Under the pieces are notes generated by a model, which worked only from the letters and a program-made list of their open reading frames with translations, was not told the DNA's origin and did not search any database. 12,109 bases of DNA from Clostridia bacterium (GTDB lineage: Bacteria > Bacillota > Clostridia > Oscillospirales > Acutalibacteraceae). Shown here one piece after another: positions 1 to 5,934 of the stretch. The stretch spans positions 1 to 12,109 of the forward strand of contig CAAEVU010000041.1 in the NCBI GenBank assembly GCA_900759575.1, given 5' to 3'. The translations under genes were made by a program, and so were the position numbers. Position 1 is the first letter of the stretch, and each line of letters starts with the position of its first letter.

Positions 1-85
1 GAAAAGCTGTCGCTTAATTTGCATAAATAACCATTCTGTTTCAATAAAAATTCAATCAGCCTAGTGCCTTATTTCCGGAACGGCA
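1..85. other. AT-rich left-edge sequence without recognisable gene
   Basis: No convincing reading frame, RBS or promoter was found here. The stretch is visibly AT-richer than the genes to the right and lies beyond the minus-strand terminator at 86-118, so it probably belongs to the intergenic space of whatever gene lies left of the window. Weak TTGAAT-like and TTGAAA-like hexamers occur on the minus strand without a good -10 partner. Confidence 0.5.
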
Positions 86-118
86 GAAAAATTGCCATGG
101 AAAAATTCCATGGCAAAA
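86..118 (-). terminator. Intrinsic terminator, minus strand
   Basis: A perfect 11-bp inverted repeat (arms 92-102 and 106-116, with a CCATGG core) encloses a 3-nt loop. Read on the minus strand, the stem is followed by five T residues (91-87). On the plus strand only an A run follows, so termination is directed leftward. It would end the small RNA proposed at 87-252 and any read-through from the ACT/UPF0210 operon, whose last stop codon lies about 180 bp upstream. Confidence 0.65.
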
Positions 119-252
119 GATGCTGTCATGGATCTTCCGGAAAAATAGGCGCACTTCTAGTAGAAATGGTTCAAATCTGCCCTTTTTGCTGCAAAAGGAC
201 ATTCCATTTCCAACCCACAGCGCCTACTCCTTTCCTGAGATCCTATGGATTT
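87..252 (-). ncRNA. Putative structured small RNA, rod-shaped (6S-like architecture)
   Basis: This intergenic stretch has its own minus-strand promoter (259-287) and terminator (86-118), giving a predicted transcript of about 165 nt. Its ends pair. In plus-strand coordinates: 127-129 with 245-247, 130-135 with 238-243, 139-143 with 231-235, and 146-152 with 220-226, separated by small internal loops. A roughly 9x10-nt internal loop (153-162 against 211-219) follows, then a 7-bp helix (163-169 with 204-210) and an apical 8-bp hairpin with one G-U (179-186 with 193-200, loop 187-192). A long rod with a central bubble and a separate terminator resembles 6S RNA in shape, but I do not recognise 6S sequence signatures, and it lacks the GGAA-loop signature of SRP RNA. 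Overlapping frames have no RBS and no recognisable protein. It could alternatively be only a structured 3' UTR of the upstream operon. The existence of a transcript is fairly likely; its family is unknown. Confidence 0.55.
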
Positions 253-258
253 TTTTAC

Positions 259-287
259 AGTATACAGCTGAACCCTTTCCCAGTCAA
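259..287 (-). promoter_or_regulatory. Sigma-A-type promoter of the putative small RNA
   Basis: On the minus strand TTGACT (287-282) is followed by exactly 17 bp and TATACT (264-259), placing transcription start near 252. The -35 box lies just beyond the stop codon of the UPF0210 gene, so the promoter points into the gene-free stretch and not into any protein gene seen here. Confidence 0.65.
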
Positions 288-297
288 GGGACAGGAC

Positions 298-1656
298 TCA
301 GTTCTTCAAACTCTGCAAGGGTGCGGGAATCTTACCGCCCCGGTGGACAAACACGCTGGGCGAGGCAGGGTTCACAGCCATGATGGGGCCGCTGCCCAAA
401 AGTCCGCCAAAGTCCAGTTCTTCCCCGGCTTTTTTGCCCACTGCGGGAATGACACGCACCGCGGTGGTCTTGGAGTTCACCATGCCAATGGCTGCTTCGT
501 CGGCAATGATGCCGGAGATGATCTCCGCCGGAGTGTCCCCAGGAATGGCGATCATATCCAAACCCACGGAGCACACAGCGGTCATGGCTTCCAGCTTGGT
601 CAAAGTCAGACAACCGCTGCGGGCGGCTTCGATCATGCCCGCGTCTTCAGTGACGGGAATAAAGGCGCCGGAAAGGCCGCCCACGCTGGAAGAGGCCATC
701 ACGCCGCCCTTTTTCACCGCGTCGTTTAACAGGGCCAAAGCAGCGGTGGTGCCGTGGGCGCCGCACTGCTCCAAGCCCATGCCTTCCAGAATGTAAGCCA
801 CGCTGTCCCCGATAGCCGGTGTGGGAGCCAGGGAAAGGTCCACAATGCCGAAGGGTACGCACAGCCGCCGGGAAGCTTCTTGTGCTACCAGCTGGCCCAT
901 ACGGGTGATCTTGAACGCGGTGCGCTTGATCAGTTCGGCGATCTCCGTCAAAGTGCACCCGTCCCCGTGCTTCTTAATGGCTGCCCGCACCACGCCGGGA
1001 CCGGAAACACCCACGTTGATCACGCAGTCCGGTTCGCCGGGACCGTGGAAAGCGCCGGCCATAAAGGGGTTGTCTTCCGGAGCATTGCAGAATACCACCA
1101 GCTTGGCCGCGCCGATACATTCCCGGTCGGCAGTGCGTTCCGCCGTCTCACGGATGATCCGGCCCATTTTCTCCACGGCGTCCATGTTGATTCCCGCCTT
1201 GGTGGTGCCCACGTTGACGGAAGAGCACACCAGCTCCGTTTCGTCCAAAGCTTGAGGAATGCTCTCGATCAGAGCGTAATCCCCAGGCCCGAAACCTTTG
1301 TGGACCAAAGCGGAATAGCCGCCGATAAAGTTGACCCCAACAGTGTGGGCGGCCCGGTCCAGAGCCTTGGCGAAGTGTACCGGGGAAGCGGTGGGGCAGG
1401 CCCCGGCGATCATGGCGATGGGGGTGACCGAGATCCGCTTGTTGATAATGGGAATGCCGTACTGCTTGCTGATATCCTCGCCGGTTTTCACCAGATTTTC
1501 AGCGTAGCGGCAGATTTTGTCATAGACTTTCTGGGTGGCCCGGTTTACGTCGGGGTCGATGCAGTCTAACAAGGAAATGCCCATGGTGATGGTGCGGACA
1601 TCCAAATCCTCGTTGTCGATCATATTGATCGTTTCCAAAATTTCATTGGTATTCAA
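298..1656 (-). CDS. UPF0210 / DUF711 (PFL-like fold) protein, 452 aa
   Basis: This is a full-length member of the UPF0210 (DUF711) family, widespread in Firmicutes and archaea, with a pyruvate-formate-lyase-like barrel fold but no established reaction. Seen in the sequence: the family block ITMGISLLDCIDPD (residues 23-36), NKRISVTP (72-79), CSSVNVGTTKAGIN (144-157), a central block with DNPFMAGAFHGPGEPD, a GGLSGAFIPV block and the typical C-terminus ending IPAPLQSLKN. No glycyl-radical motif is visible, so PFL-type catalysis is not implied. The start is TTG at 1656-1654, chosen because AAAGGA lies 10 nt upstream and the protein then begins where family members usually do. The first in-frame ATG would drop 11 conserved residues. 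It follows the ACT-domain gene by 59 bp on the same strand, an arrangement recurring in many Firmicutes, which suggests that the ACT protein senses a ligand for it. The cytoplasmic location is inferred from the absence of signal or membrane segments. Confidence 0.95.
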   Translation of the reverse strand: MNTNEILETINMIDNEDLDVRTITMGISLLDCIDPDVNRATQKVYDKICRYAENLVKTGEDISKQYGIPIINKRISVTPIAMIAGACPTASPVHFAKALDRAAHTVGVNFIGGYSALVHKGFGPGDYALIESIPQALDETELVCSSVNVGTTKAGINMDAVEKMGRIIRETAERTADRECIGAAKLVVFCNAPEDNPFMAGAFHGPGEPDCVINVGVSGPGVVRAAIKKHGDGCTLTEIAELIKRTAFKITRMGQLVAQEASRRLCVPFGIVDLSLAPTPAIGDSVAYILEGMGLEQCGAHGTTAALALLNDAVKKGGVMASSSVGGLSGAFIPVTEDAGMIEAARSGCLTLTKLEAMTAVCSVGLDMIAIPGDTPAEIISGIIADEAAIGMVNSKTTAVRVIPAVGKKAGEELDFGGLLGSGPIMAVNPASPSVFVHRGGKIPAPLQSLKN

Positions 1657-1676
1657 AAAAGGCTCATCCTTTCAAA
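1653..1676 (-). promoter_or_regulatory. RBS and TTG start of the UPF0210 gene, with overlapping mini-ORF
   Basis: On the minus strand AAAGGA is followed by 10 nt and the TTG start (1656-1654). The same stretch contains an out-of-frame ATG (1667-1665) opening a 4-codon frame whose TGA (1655-1653) overlaps the TTG. The PHP gene start at 2177-2196 has an almost identical arrangement. The simplest reading is a plain Shine-Dalgarno site; the mini-ORF may be incidental. Confidence 0.6.
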
Positions 1677-1715
1677 CGGGAAGTGAAAAACAAGGGGTGA
1701 AAACAGGGACGCTTT

Positions 1716-1997
1716 TTAGATCCGGTGCATGGAGTTGAAAATATCCTCGTGCATCACGTGAATTTTCAAATTCAGGTTTTCCCCCAAAGCGTTGAACTGG
1801 TCCGCCAGGTCGGCAACTCCCGCCGTGGCCTTGGTGATGTCCACCAGCATGACCATCACGAACATATCCTGCAAAATGGACTGGGTCACTTCCAGTACAT
1901 TCACGTCTTTTTCCGCGCAGATATTGGACACCTTTGCCAGAATGCCAACCATGTCTTTTCCGATGACAGTGATGACTGCTTTTTCCGTTTTTTCCAT
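1716..1997 (-). CDS. ACT domain-containing protein (UPF0237), 93 aa
   Basis: This is a small cytoplasmic single-domain protein of the UPF0237 ACT family. ACT domains bind amino acids or other small ligands at dimer interfaces; the ligand is not known here. The sequence starts with the beta strand KAVITVIGKD followed by MVGILAKVSNICAEKDVNV (helix then second strand), then TQSILQDMFVMVMLVDI, and a C-terminal helix and strand ending NLKIHVMHEDIFNSMHRI. This covers one whole ACT domain and matches the usual family length of about 90 residues. An upstream in-frame extension to 2060 is rejected because it would begin inside the -35 box of the promoter. The ATG at 1997 has AAAGGA 10 nt upstream. It is the first gene of a two-gene minus-strand operon with the UPF0210 gene, a conserved pairing in Firmicutes that suggests joint function, probably ligand sensing. 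Confidence 0.92.
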   Translation of the reverse strand: MEKTEKAVITVIGKDMVGILAKVSNICAEKDVNVLEVTQSILQDMFVMVMLVDITKATAGVADLADQFNALGENLNLKIHVMHEDIFNSMHRI

Positions 1998-2031
1998 TGG
2001 GCGCCATTCCTTTCTCTTCTCTTTGACGTTC

Positions 2032-2060
2032 ATTATGGAGCATGAAGCACGTCCTGTCAA
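2032..2060 (-). promoter_or_regulatory. Sigma-A-type promoter of the ACT-UPF0210 operon
   Basis: On the minus strand a perfect TTGACA (2060-2055), a 17-bp spacer and CATAAT (2037-2032) sit about 35 bp upstream of the ACT start codon. The -35 box is embedded in CGCTTGACA, which shares the 8-mer CGCTTGAC with the palindrome arm at 2151-2158, so a regulator of the divergent PHP gene could also act here. Confidence 0.82.
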
Positions 2061-2068
2061 GCGCGAAA

Positions 2069-2080
2069 GGGGTTTTCCCC
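2069..2080. repeat. Small inverted repeat GGGGTTTTCCCC
   Basis: A 4-bp (5 bp with the flanking A and T) GC stem around TTTT lies just upstream of the ACT promoter -35 box and is followed by a T run at 2082-2087 on the plus strand. No plus-strand gene precedes it, so a terminator role is doubtful; it may be a protein site or chance. Confidence 0.3.
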
Positions 2081-2119
2081 TGTTTTTTGCCTTTCTTCCT
2101 TCCCTTTTCCGGGGATTTG

Positions 2120-2128
2120 TGGTAAGAT
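2120..2128 (+). promoter_or_regulatory. Possible extended -10 of the PHP gene
   Basis: TGGTAAGAT (TG-n-TAAGAT) matches the extended -10 form with a two-base deviation from TATAAT. No good -35 lies 16-18 bp upstream. Transcription would start near 2135, putting the palindrome at 2134-2157 at the extreme 5' end of the message. Confidence 0.35.
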
Positions 2129-2133
2129 ATTCT

Positions 2134-2157
2134 TCAAGCGTCTGGCCGGACGCTTGA
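2134..2157. promoter_or_regulatory. 24-bp near-perfect palindrome, candidate operator
   Basis: TCAAGCGTC and GACGCTTGA are perfect 9-bp inverted arms around TGGCCG; only one position per half departs from full dyad symmetry over 24 bp. It lies between the likely -10 and the start codon of the PHP gene. A half-site copy (GTCAAGCG, 2056-2063) covers the -35 box of the divergent ACT promoter. It could be an operator for a dimeric regulator or a 5'-terminal RNA hairpin. Confidence 0.5.
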
Positions 2158-2176
2158 CTATGGTTTTAAGGCTTGG

Positions 2177-2196
2177 AAAGGATGTGCCGCCTTTGA
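2177..2196 (+). promoter_or_regulatory. RBS and TTG start of the PHP gene, with overlapping mini-ORF
   Basis: AAAGGA (2177-2182) lies 10 nt before TTG 2193-2195. The earlier in-frame starts (TTG 2154, ATG 2160) have no RBS, and TTG 2154 would lie inside the palindrome. An out-of-frame 4-codon frame (ATG 2182-2184 to TGA 2194-2196) ends on the start codon, exactly as upstream of the UPF0210 gene. Confidence 0.55.
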
Positions 2197-3008
2197 AATA
2201 TTACTTTGCCTGTGATTGTCACAATCATTCCAACTGTTCTCCCGACGGGGACGATTCCATTTTGGAAATGCGCTTGCGGGCAGAGGAACTGGGCCTGTGG
2301 GCCCACACACTCACAGATCACTGCGAGTGTCAAAAGTTCCCCACCCGTTACCGTTCCCGTGTGGAACGGGCATGGGAGGAAATGGCCCAGCAGCTCCCCA
2401 AGGAGAGCCATTGCCGGTATTATCGGGGCATCGAGCTGGGACAGCCCAACCAGGACCCGGAAGCGGCCCGGGAAGCGTTGGAAGGACGGGAGTACGATTT
2501 TATCATCGGTTCCATCCACAATATCCGGGGGTATGAGGATTTCTTTTTCCTGGATTATTCCCAGGTGGCTCCCGATTTTATCGACCACCTTCTCACCACC
2601 TATTGGGAAGAAGAACAGGAGGTCATTCAGTGGGGGCAGTTCGATTCCCTGGGACACTTGACCTATCCGCTTCGGTACATTGAAGGGGACCACGGTATCC
2701 ACGTGGATTTGAAAAAACACCAGGAGGCCATCGACCAGGTGTTCCGGGCATTGATCCAAAGCGGGAAAGCGTTGGAAGTCAATACTTCCGGGCTGCGGCA
2801 GAAGATCGGCCGCACATTGCCGGATTTGCCTTTGCTGCGCCGGTACCGGGAATTGGGCGGCGAGCTGGTGACCTTGGGTTCCGACGCCCATTCCACCAAG
2901 GATTTGGGAAAAGGCATTGAGGAAGGCATGGACCTATTAAAGGAAGCGGGATTCCGCTATTTTGCCTTGTACGACCGGCGCAAACCAATTTTGCTGCCGT
3001 TGGAGTAA
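2193..3008 (+). CDS. PHP-family phosphoesterase, histidinol-phosphatase (HisJ)-type, 271 aa
   Basis: This is a PHP-domain metal-dependent phosphoesterase, probably cytoplasmic, of the histidinol-phosphate phosphatase (HisJ/HisK) type, which removes phosphate from L-histidinol phosphate in histidine synthesis. Metal-ligand candidates numbered from the TTG start are H10 and H12 (CHNHS), H43 (TLTDHCE), E81 (GIELGQ), H109 (GSIHN), H155 (SLGHL), and D231 with H233 (TLGSDAHS). All PHP motifs are present in the right order and the length is normal for HisJ. The start is discussed under the RBS entry; starting at 2154 or 2160 would add up to 13 residues. No other histidine biosynthesis gene is in the window, so the substrate is not proven and another phosphorylated small molecule remains possible. 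The gene is divergent from the ACT operon and is followed by a 69-bp gap before the Lrp-type regulator. Confidence 0.88.
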   Translation: MKYYFACDCHNHSNCSPDGDDSILEMRLRAEELGLWAHTLTDHCECQKFPTRYRSRVERAWEEMAQQLPKESHCRYYRGIELGQPNQDPEAAREALEGREYDFIIGSIHNIRGYEDFFFLDYSQVAPDFIDHLLTTYWEEEQEVIQWGQFDSLGHLTYPLRYIEGDHGIHVDLKKHQEAIDQVFRALIQSGKALEVNTSGLRQKIGRTLPDLPLLRRYRELGGELVTLGSDAHSTKDLGKGIEEGMDLLKEAGFRYFALYDRRKPILLPLE

Positions 3009-3017
3009 GACCGTTTT

Positions 3018-3046
3018 TTCACAGGAATACCATTTGTTTGTGGAAT
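3018..3046 (+). promoter_or_regulatory. Possible promoter of the Lrp-aminotransferase operon
   Basis: TTCACA (3018-3023), 17 bp, then TGGAAT (3041-3046) match the -35 at 5/6 and the -10 at 4/6. Transcription would start near 3053, about 25 nt before the Lrp-family start codon. Because the PHP gene ends only 10 bp earlier and no terminator is visible, read-through from it is equally possible. Confidence 0.35.
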
Positions 3047-3077
3047 ATTGAGACTTTTCGTGAAGGAGGAACTTGCC

Positions 3078-3572
3078 ATGGCAATGGAACAGCTTTTAGA
3101 GCTTTTGCAGGACCAAGCCAATCTCACTCCCGCCCAGCTGGCAGTCATGCTGGGGGAAAAGGAAGAAGATGTGGTAAAGGCCATCAAAAAATATGAAAAA
3201 GAAGGGGTCATCAAAGGGTATCACGCGCTGGTGAACTGGGAGCGCACAGAAGTGCCCCGTGCTACCGCGCTGATCGAACTGCGTGTCACTCCTCAGAAGG
3301 ACACCGGCTTTGACGAGATCGCCGGCCGGGTGATGAATTTCCCCGAAGTGGAAAGCGTCTACCTTATGTCCGGCGGCTATGACCTGGCCGTCACCGTGAC
3401 CGGAAAAACCATGTCCGATATTGCCATGTTTGTGGCAAAACGTCTGGCTCCCATTGGGGGCGTGCTGTCCACCGCCACCCATTTTGTGCTGACCAAATAT
3501 AAGGACGGCGGCGTAGTGTTTGCCAGCGATTATGAGGAAATTGACGAGAGAGGGAGCAATCTTTGTGATTGA
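3078..3572 (+). CDS. Lrp/AsnC-family transcriptional regulator (AlaR-like), 164 aa
   Basis: This is a feast/famine-type DNA-binding regulator that senses amino acids. Residues about 5-50 form the AsnC-type helix-turn-helix, with the characteristic wing KYEKEGVIKGYHALVNWER. Residues about 65-140 form the RAM ligand-binding domain, including VESVYLMSGGYDLAVTVTGK, the usual core with a conserved G-YD turn. The length is standard. ATG 3078 is chosen because AAGGAGGA (3063-3070) is 7 nt upstream; an upstream TTG at 3048 lacks an RBS. The end overlaps the aminotransferase start by 8 nt, so the two are translationally coupled. A local Lrp-family gene paired with this type of aminotransferase matches the alaR-alaT arrangement of Bacillus subtilis, so it probably regulates its own operon in response to an amino acid such as alanine. 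That effector is inference. Confidence 0.9.
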   Translation: MAMEQLLELLQDQANLTPAQLAVMLGEKEEDVVKAIKKYEKEGVIKGYHALVNWERTEVPRATALIELRVTPQKDTGFDEIAGRVMNFPEVESVYLMSGGYDLAVTVTGKTMSDIAMFVAKRLAPIGGVLSTATHFVLTKYKDGGVVFASDYEEIDERGSNLCD

Positions 3573-4734
3573 TTACGAGAATTTAGTCAACCGCTGTGTG
3601 AAGAAGATCAAGCCTTCGGGCATTCGGAAATTCTTCGACATTGCCAATGAAATGGACGACGTGATCTCCCTTTCCGTGGGAGAGCCGGATTTTCACACCC
3701 CCTGGCACATCCGGGAGGAAGGAATCCAATCTTTGGAGAAGGGCCGCACCAGCTATACCCCCAACCGGGGCTTTTTAAAACTGCGGGCGGAGATCTCCAA
3801 CTTTTTAGAGCGCCATTATACGGTAAAATACGATCCGGAAACGGAGATCTTGGTCACCGTAGGCGGCAGCGAGGCCATTGACCTGTGCGTGCGCACCCTG
3901 ATCAACCCCGGGGATGAAGTGTTGATTCCCGAGCCCAGCTTTGTCTGCTATGTGCCCATCACGGAAATGGCCGGGGGCGTGCCGGTGATCATCGAGACAA
4001 AACCGGAAGACAAATTCCGCCTGACTCCGGAGGAGCTGGAGGAAAAGATCACCGATAAGACAAAGCTTTTGATCCTGCCCTATCCCAACAACCCCACTGG
4101 CGCCGTCATGCGCCGGGAGGACCTGGAAGCCATCGCCAAGGTGGTGGAGCGCCACAATCTGCTGGTGCTGTCCGATGAGATCTACGCCGCTTTGACCTAT
4201 GGGGATCAACCTCACACGGCGTTTTCCGCTATCCCCGGTATGCAGGAGCGGACCATCCTGGTCAATGGGTTTTCCAAGTCCCACTCCATGACGGGTTGGC
4301 GTATGGGCTACGCTGCGGGACCCAAAGAGATCATCGCCCTGATGACCAAACTCCACCAGTTTGCCATTATGAGCGCGCCCACCATGAGCCAGTATGCCGC
4401 CATCGAAGCCATGAAGAACGGCGATGACGACATCGAGTACATGAAGAGCCAGTACGATATGCGCCGTCGGCTGATCGTGGACGGCTTGAATTCCATCGGC
4501 TTGAAATGTTTTGAGCCGGAAGGAGCGTTTTATGTGTTCCCCTCGGTGAAGTGCACGGGACTGACCTCCATGGAATTCTGTGAACGGCTGATCCGTTCCC
4601 AGCGGGTAGCGGTGGTTCCCGGAGACGCCTTCGGCGCCTGCGGGGAAGGCTTTGTGCGAATCTCTTACTGCTACTCCACCAAACACATCATTGAAGCCTT
4701 GGAGCGCATGGAAGCGTTCCTGAAGGAGCTGTGA
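3565..4734 (+). CDS. PLP-dependent class I/II aminotransferase (AlaT/AspC-like), 389 aa
   Basis: This is a cytoplasmic fold-type I aminotransferase transferring an amino group between an amino acid and a 2-oxo acid. The PLP Schiff-base lysine is K238 in NGFSKSHSMTGWRMG. D204 and Y207 (SDEIYAAL) would bind the cofactor pyridine ring, N176 lies in YPNNPTGA, and R365 (FVRISY) is the usual carboxylate-binding arginine. The N-terminal block IKPSGIRKFFDIANEMDDVISL followed by GEPDF is typical of the YugH/AlaT and related aminotransferases. The start is GTG 3565, with AGGGAG 8 nt upstream, overlapping the Lrp-family gene by 8 nt. An upstream TTG at 3520 lies inside that gene and would add residues unlike the family. 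The 3' end overlaps the DUF362 start by 4 nt. Alanine or aspartate substrate specificity cannot be read from sequence alone. Confidence 0.93.
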   Translation: MIDYENLVNRCVKKIKPSGIRKFFDIANEMDDVISLSVGEPDFHTPWHIREEGIQSLEKGRTSYTPNRGFLKLRAEISNFLERHYTVKYDPETEILVTVGGSEAIDLCVRTLINPGDEVLIPEPSFVCYVPITEMAGGVPVIIETKPEDKFRLTPEELEEKITDKTKLLILPYPNNPTGAVMRREDLEAIAKVVERHNLLVLSDEIYAALTYGDQPHTAFSAIPGMQERTILVNGFSKSHSMTGWRMGYAAGPKEIIALMTKLHQFAIMSAPTMSQYAAIEAMKNGDDDIEYMKSQYDMRRRLIVDGLNSIGLKCFEPEGAFYVFPSVKCTGLTSMEFCERLIRSQRVAVVPGDAFGACGEGFVRISYCYSTKHIIEALERMEAFLKEL

Positions 4735-5864
4735 GGGAGCGGGTATGGCTCTCCCGGTGCGGTGGCTACGCTCCGGAAGAGCTTTTGCGACAAGTGGAAG
4801 AGGCCTTTGACGCTTTAGGCGTTTGGAAGGACTTGAAACCGGGCATGACAGTGGTCATAAAGCCCAACCTGGTCATCAGTTCCAAACCGGAGAACGCCAT
4901 CGCTACCCACCCGGCTTTGGTGGCTGCTGTGGGAAAGTGCGTTCAAAAAGCGGGGGCAAATGTGGTCATCGCGGAAAGTCCGGGAGGGCCTTATACCCCT
5001 GCGGCCATGAAAGCGGTGTTCCGCGGCTGCGGTTATACGGATATGGCCAAGGACTGCGGCTTCACCCTGTATACCGACTGCAAGAGCCGGGAAGTTTCCT
5101 TGCCGGGAGCTGTGCGGTGCCGGCAGCTTTCCGTGGTGGAACCTTTTCTCACCCGGGATTATTTGATCGATATGGCCAAGTTAAAGACCCACTCCATGGT
5201 GGGATTTTCCGGTGCGGTGAAAAACCTGTTCGGAGCGGTGCCCGGTTTGCAGAAACCGGAGCTCCACTGCCGTTTCCCGGAGAAGCAACCCTTTTCGGAG
5301 ATGCTGGTGGATCTGTGCGACTTTTTAAAACCCGATCTGTGTTTCCTGGATGGGATCGTGGCCATGGAAGGCAATGGGCCTACCGGGGGCAAACCCAGAA
5401 AAATGGGAGTTCTGGGAGCGTCCAAAAGCCCCTATGCGTTGGATGTGTGCGGCGCTGTTTTGATCGGATTGGAACCGGAAAGCGTGCTCATGCTGAAGGA
5501 ATCCCACCGGCGTGGGTTGGGGCCTATTTCCCCGGAAGAATGCCAGTTGGTGAAAGAGAATGTGGAAGCTTTGGCACAGCCGGACTTTTTGAAAGCCAAG
5601 GCGTCCAGTACGGATTTTCTGGACCGCCTGCCCAAATTTTTGCGTCCGGCGGCCAAGAGGATCGCCACGCCTACCCCGAAGATTCGGAGGGCGGAGTGCG
5701 TGGGCTGTGGCAAGTGCGCCGAAAGCTGCCCTCAGCACACCATCTCCATCCGCGAGGGGAAAGCGGTGATCGATTATAAGAAGTGCATCCGGTGTTTCTG
5801 CTGCCACGAGATGTGCCCCAAGCACGTGATCGATATCCGGCGGTGGAGCCTGCTGCACTTTTAA
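4731..5864 (+). CDS. DUF362 protein with C-terminal 2x[4Fe-4S] ferredoxin domain, 377 aa
   Basis: Residues about 1-300 form a DUF362 domain, a family of unknown reaction common in anaerobes. Blocks seen are GMTVVIKPNLVISS, VVIAESPGGPYTP, LIDMAKLKTHSMVGFSGAVK followed by NLFGAVPG, and FLDGIVAMEGNGPTGG. The C-terminus is a bacterial-type ferredoxin domain: C323, C326, C329, C333-P and C352, C355, C358, C362-P, both CxxCxxCxxxCP, with an extra C357. Two [4Fe-4S] clusters are therefore expected, suggesting electron transfer in the cytoplasm. The start is GTG 4731, whose GTGA overlaps the aminotransferase stop. AAGGAG (4723-4728) ends only 2 nt before it, so translation probably depends on coupling. 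ispE follows after 70 bp on the same strand. The substrate and partner are unknown; a link to the transaminase or to Fe-S steps of isoprenoid synthesis is speculation. Confidence 0.9.
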   Translation: MRERVWLSRCGGYAPEELLRQVEEAFDALGVWKDLKPGMTVVIKPNLVISSKPENAIATHPALVAAVGKCVQKAGANVVIAESPGGPYTPAAMKAVFRGCGYTDMAKDCGFTLYTDCKSREVSLPGAVRCRQLSVVEPFLTRDYLIDMAKLKTHSMVGFSGAVKNLFGAVPGLQKPELHCRFPEKQPFSEMLVDLCDFLKPDLCFLDGIVAMEGNGPTGGKPRKMGVLGASKSPYALDVCGAVLIGLEPESVLMLKESHRRGLGPISPEECQLVKENVEALAQPDFLKAKASSTDFLDRLPKFLRPAAKRIATPTPKIRRAECVGCGKCAESCPQHTISIREGKAVIDYKKCIRCFCCHEMCPKHVIDIRRWSLLHF

Positions 5865-5891
5865 TGGGTTATTTTTTGGAAAGTGAAGGAG

Positions 5892-5911
5892 AGACTGGGG
5901 AGCCCCGGTCT
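5892..5911 (+). repeat. Hairpin in the DUF362-ispE spacer
   Basis: An 8-bp stem (5892-5899 with 5904-5911, one G-T) encloses a GAGC tetraloop. No T run follows, so it is not an intrinsic terminator. It stands 13 nt before the ispE RBS and might protect or separate the two halves of the message. Confidence 0.35.
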
Positions 5912-5934
5912 GGAATAAGAGAACGGAGAGACCG

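Noticed and set aside
87..252. SRP (4.5S) RNA as identity of the small RNA
   Set aside because: GCAGC and GGCAGA occur near the apical loop, but the conserved GGAA-type tetraloop and the asymmetric-loop order of SRP RNA are absent.
64..729. Plus-strand open frame of 221 codons crossing the putative small RNA and the UPF0210 3' end
   Set aside because: No RBS or recognisable domain; most of it is antisense to UPF0210, and the rest covers the structured intergenic stretch.
754..1569. Plus-strand open frame of 271 codons antisense to the UPF0210 gene
   Set aside because: It lies wholly inside a well-recognised minus-strand gene, shows no protein-family motif and has low-complexity His/Gly-rich antisense composition.
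1998..2060. N-terminal extension of the ACT protein to 2060
   Set aside because: It would start inside the -35 box of the operon promoter and adds residues outside the ACT family length.
2069..2087. Plus-strand terminator GGGGTTTTCCCC with T run
   Set aside because: No plus-strand gene ends upstream and the stem is only 4-5 bp, so it is kept only as a small repeat.
2154..2192. Upstream start for the PHP gene (TTG 2154 or ATG 2160)
   Set aside because: No RBS, and TTG 2154 would lie inside the palindrome; TTG 2193 has AAAGGA at the same distance as its neighbours.
3805..4686. Minus-strand open frame of 293 codons in the aminotransferase gene
   Set aside because: Antisense shadow of a gene with all PLP-enzyme motifs; no motif, RBS or promoter of its own.
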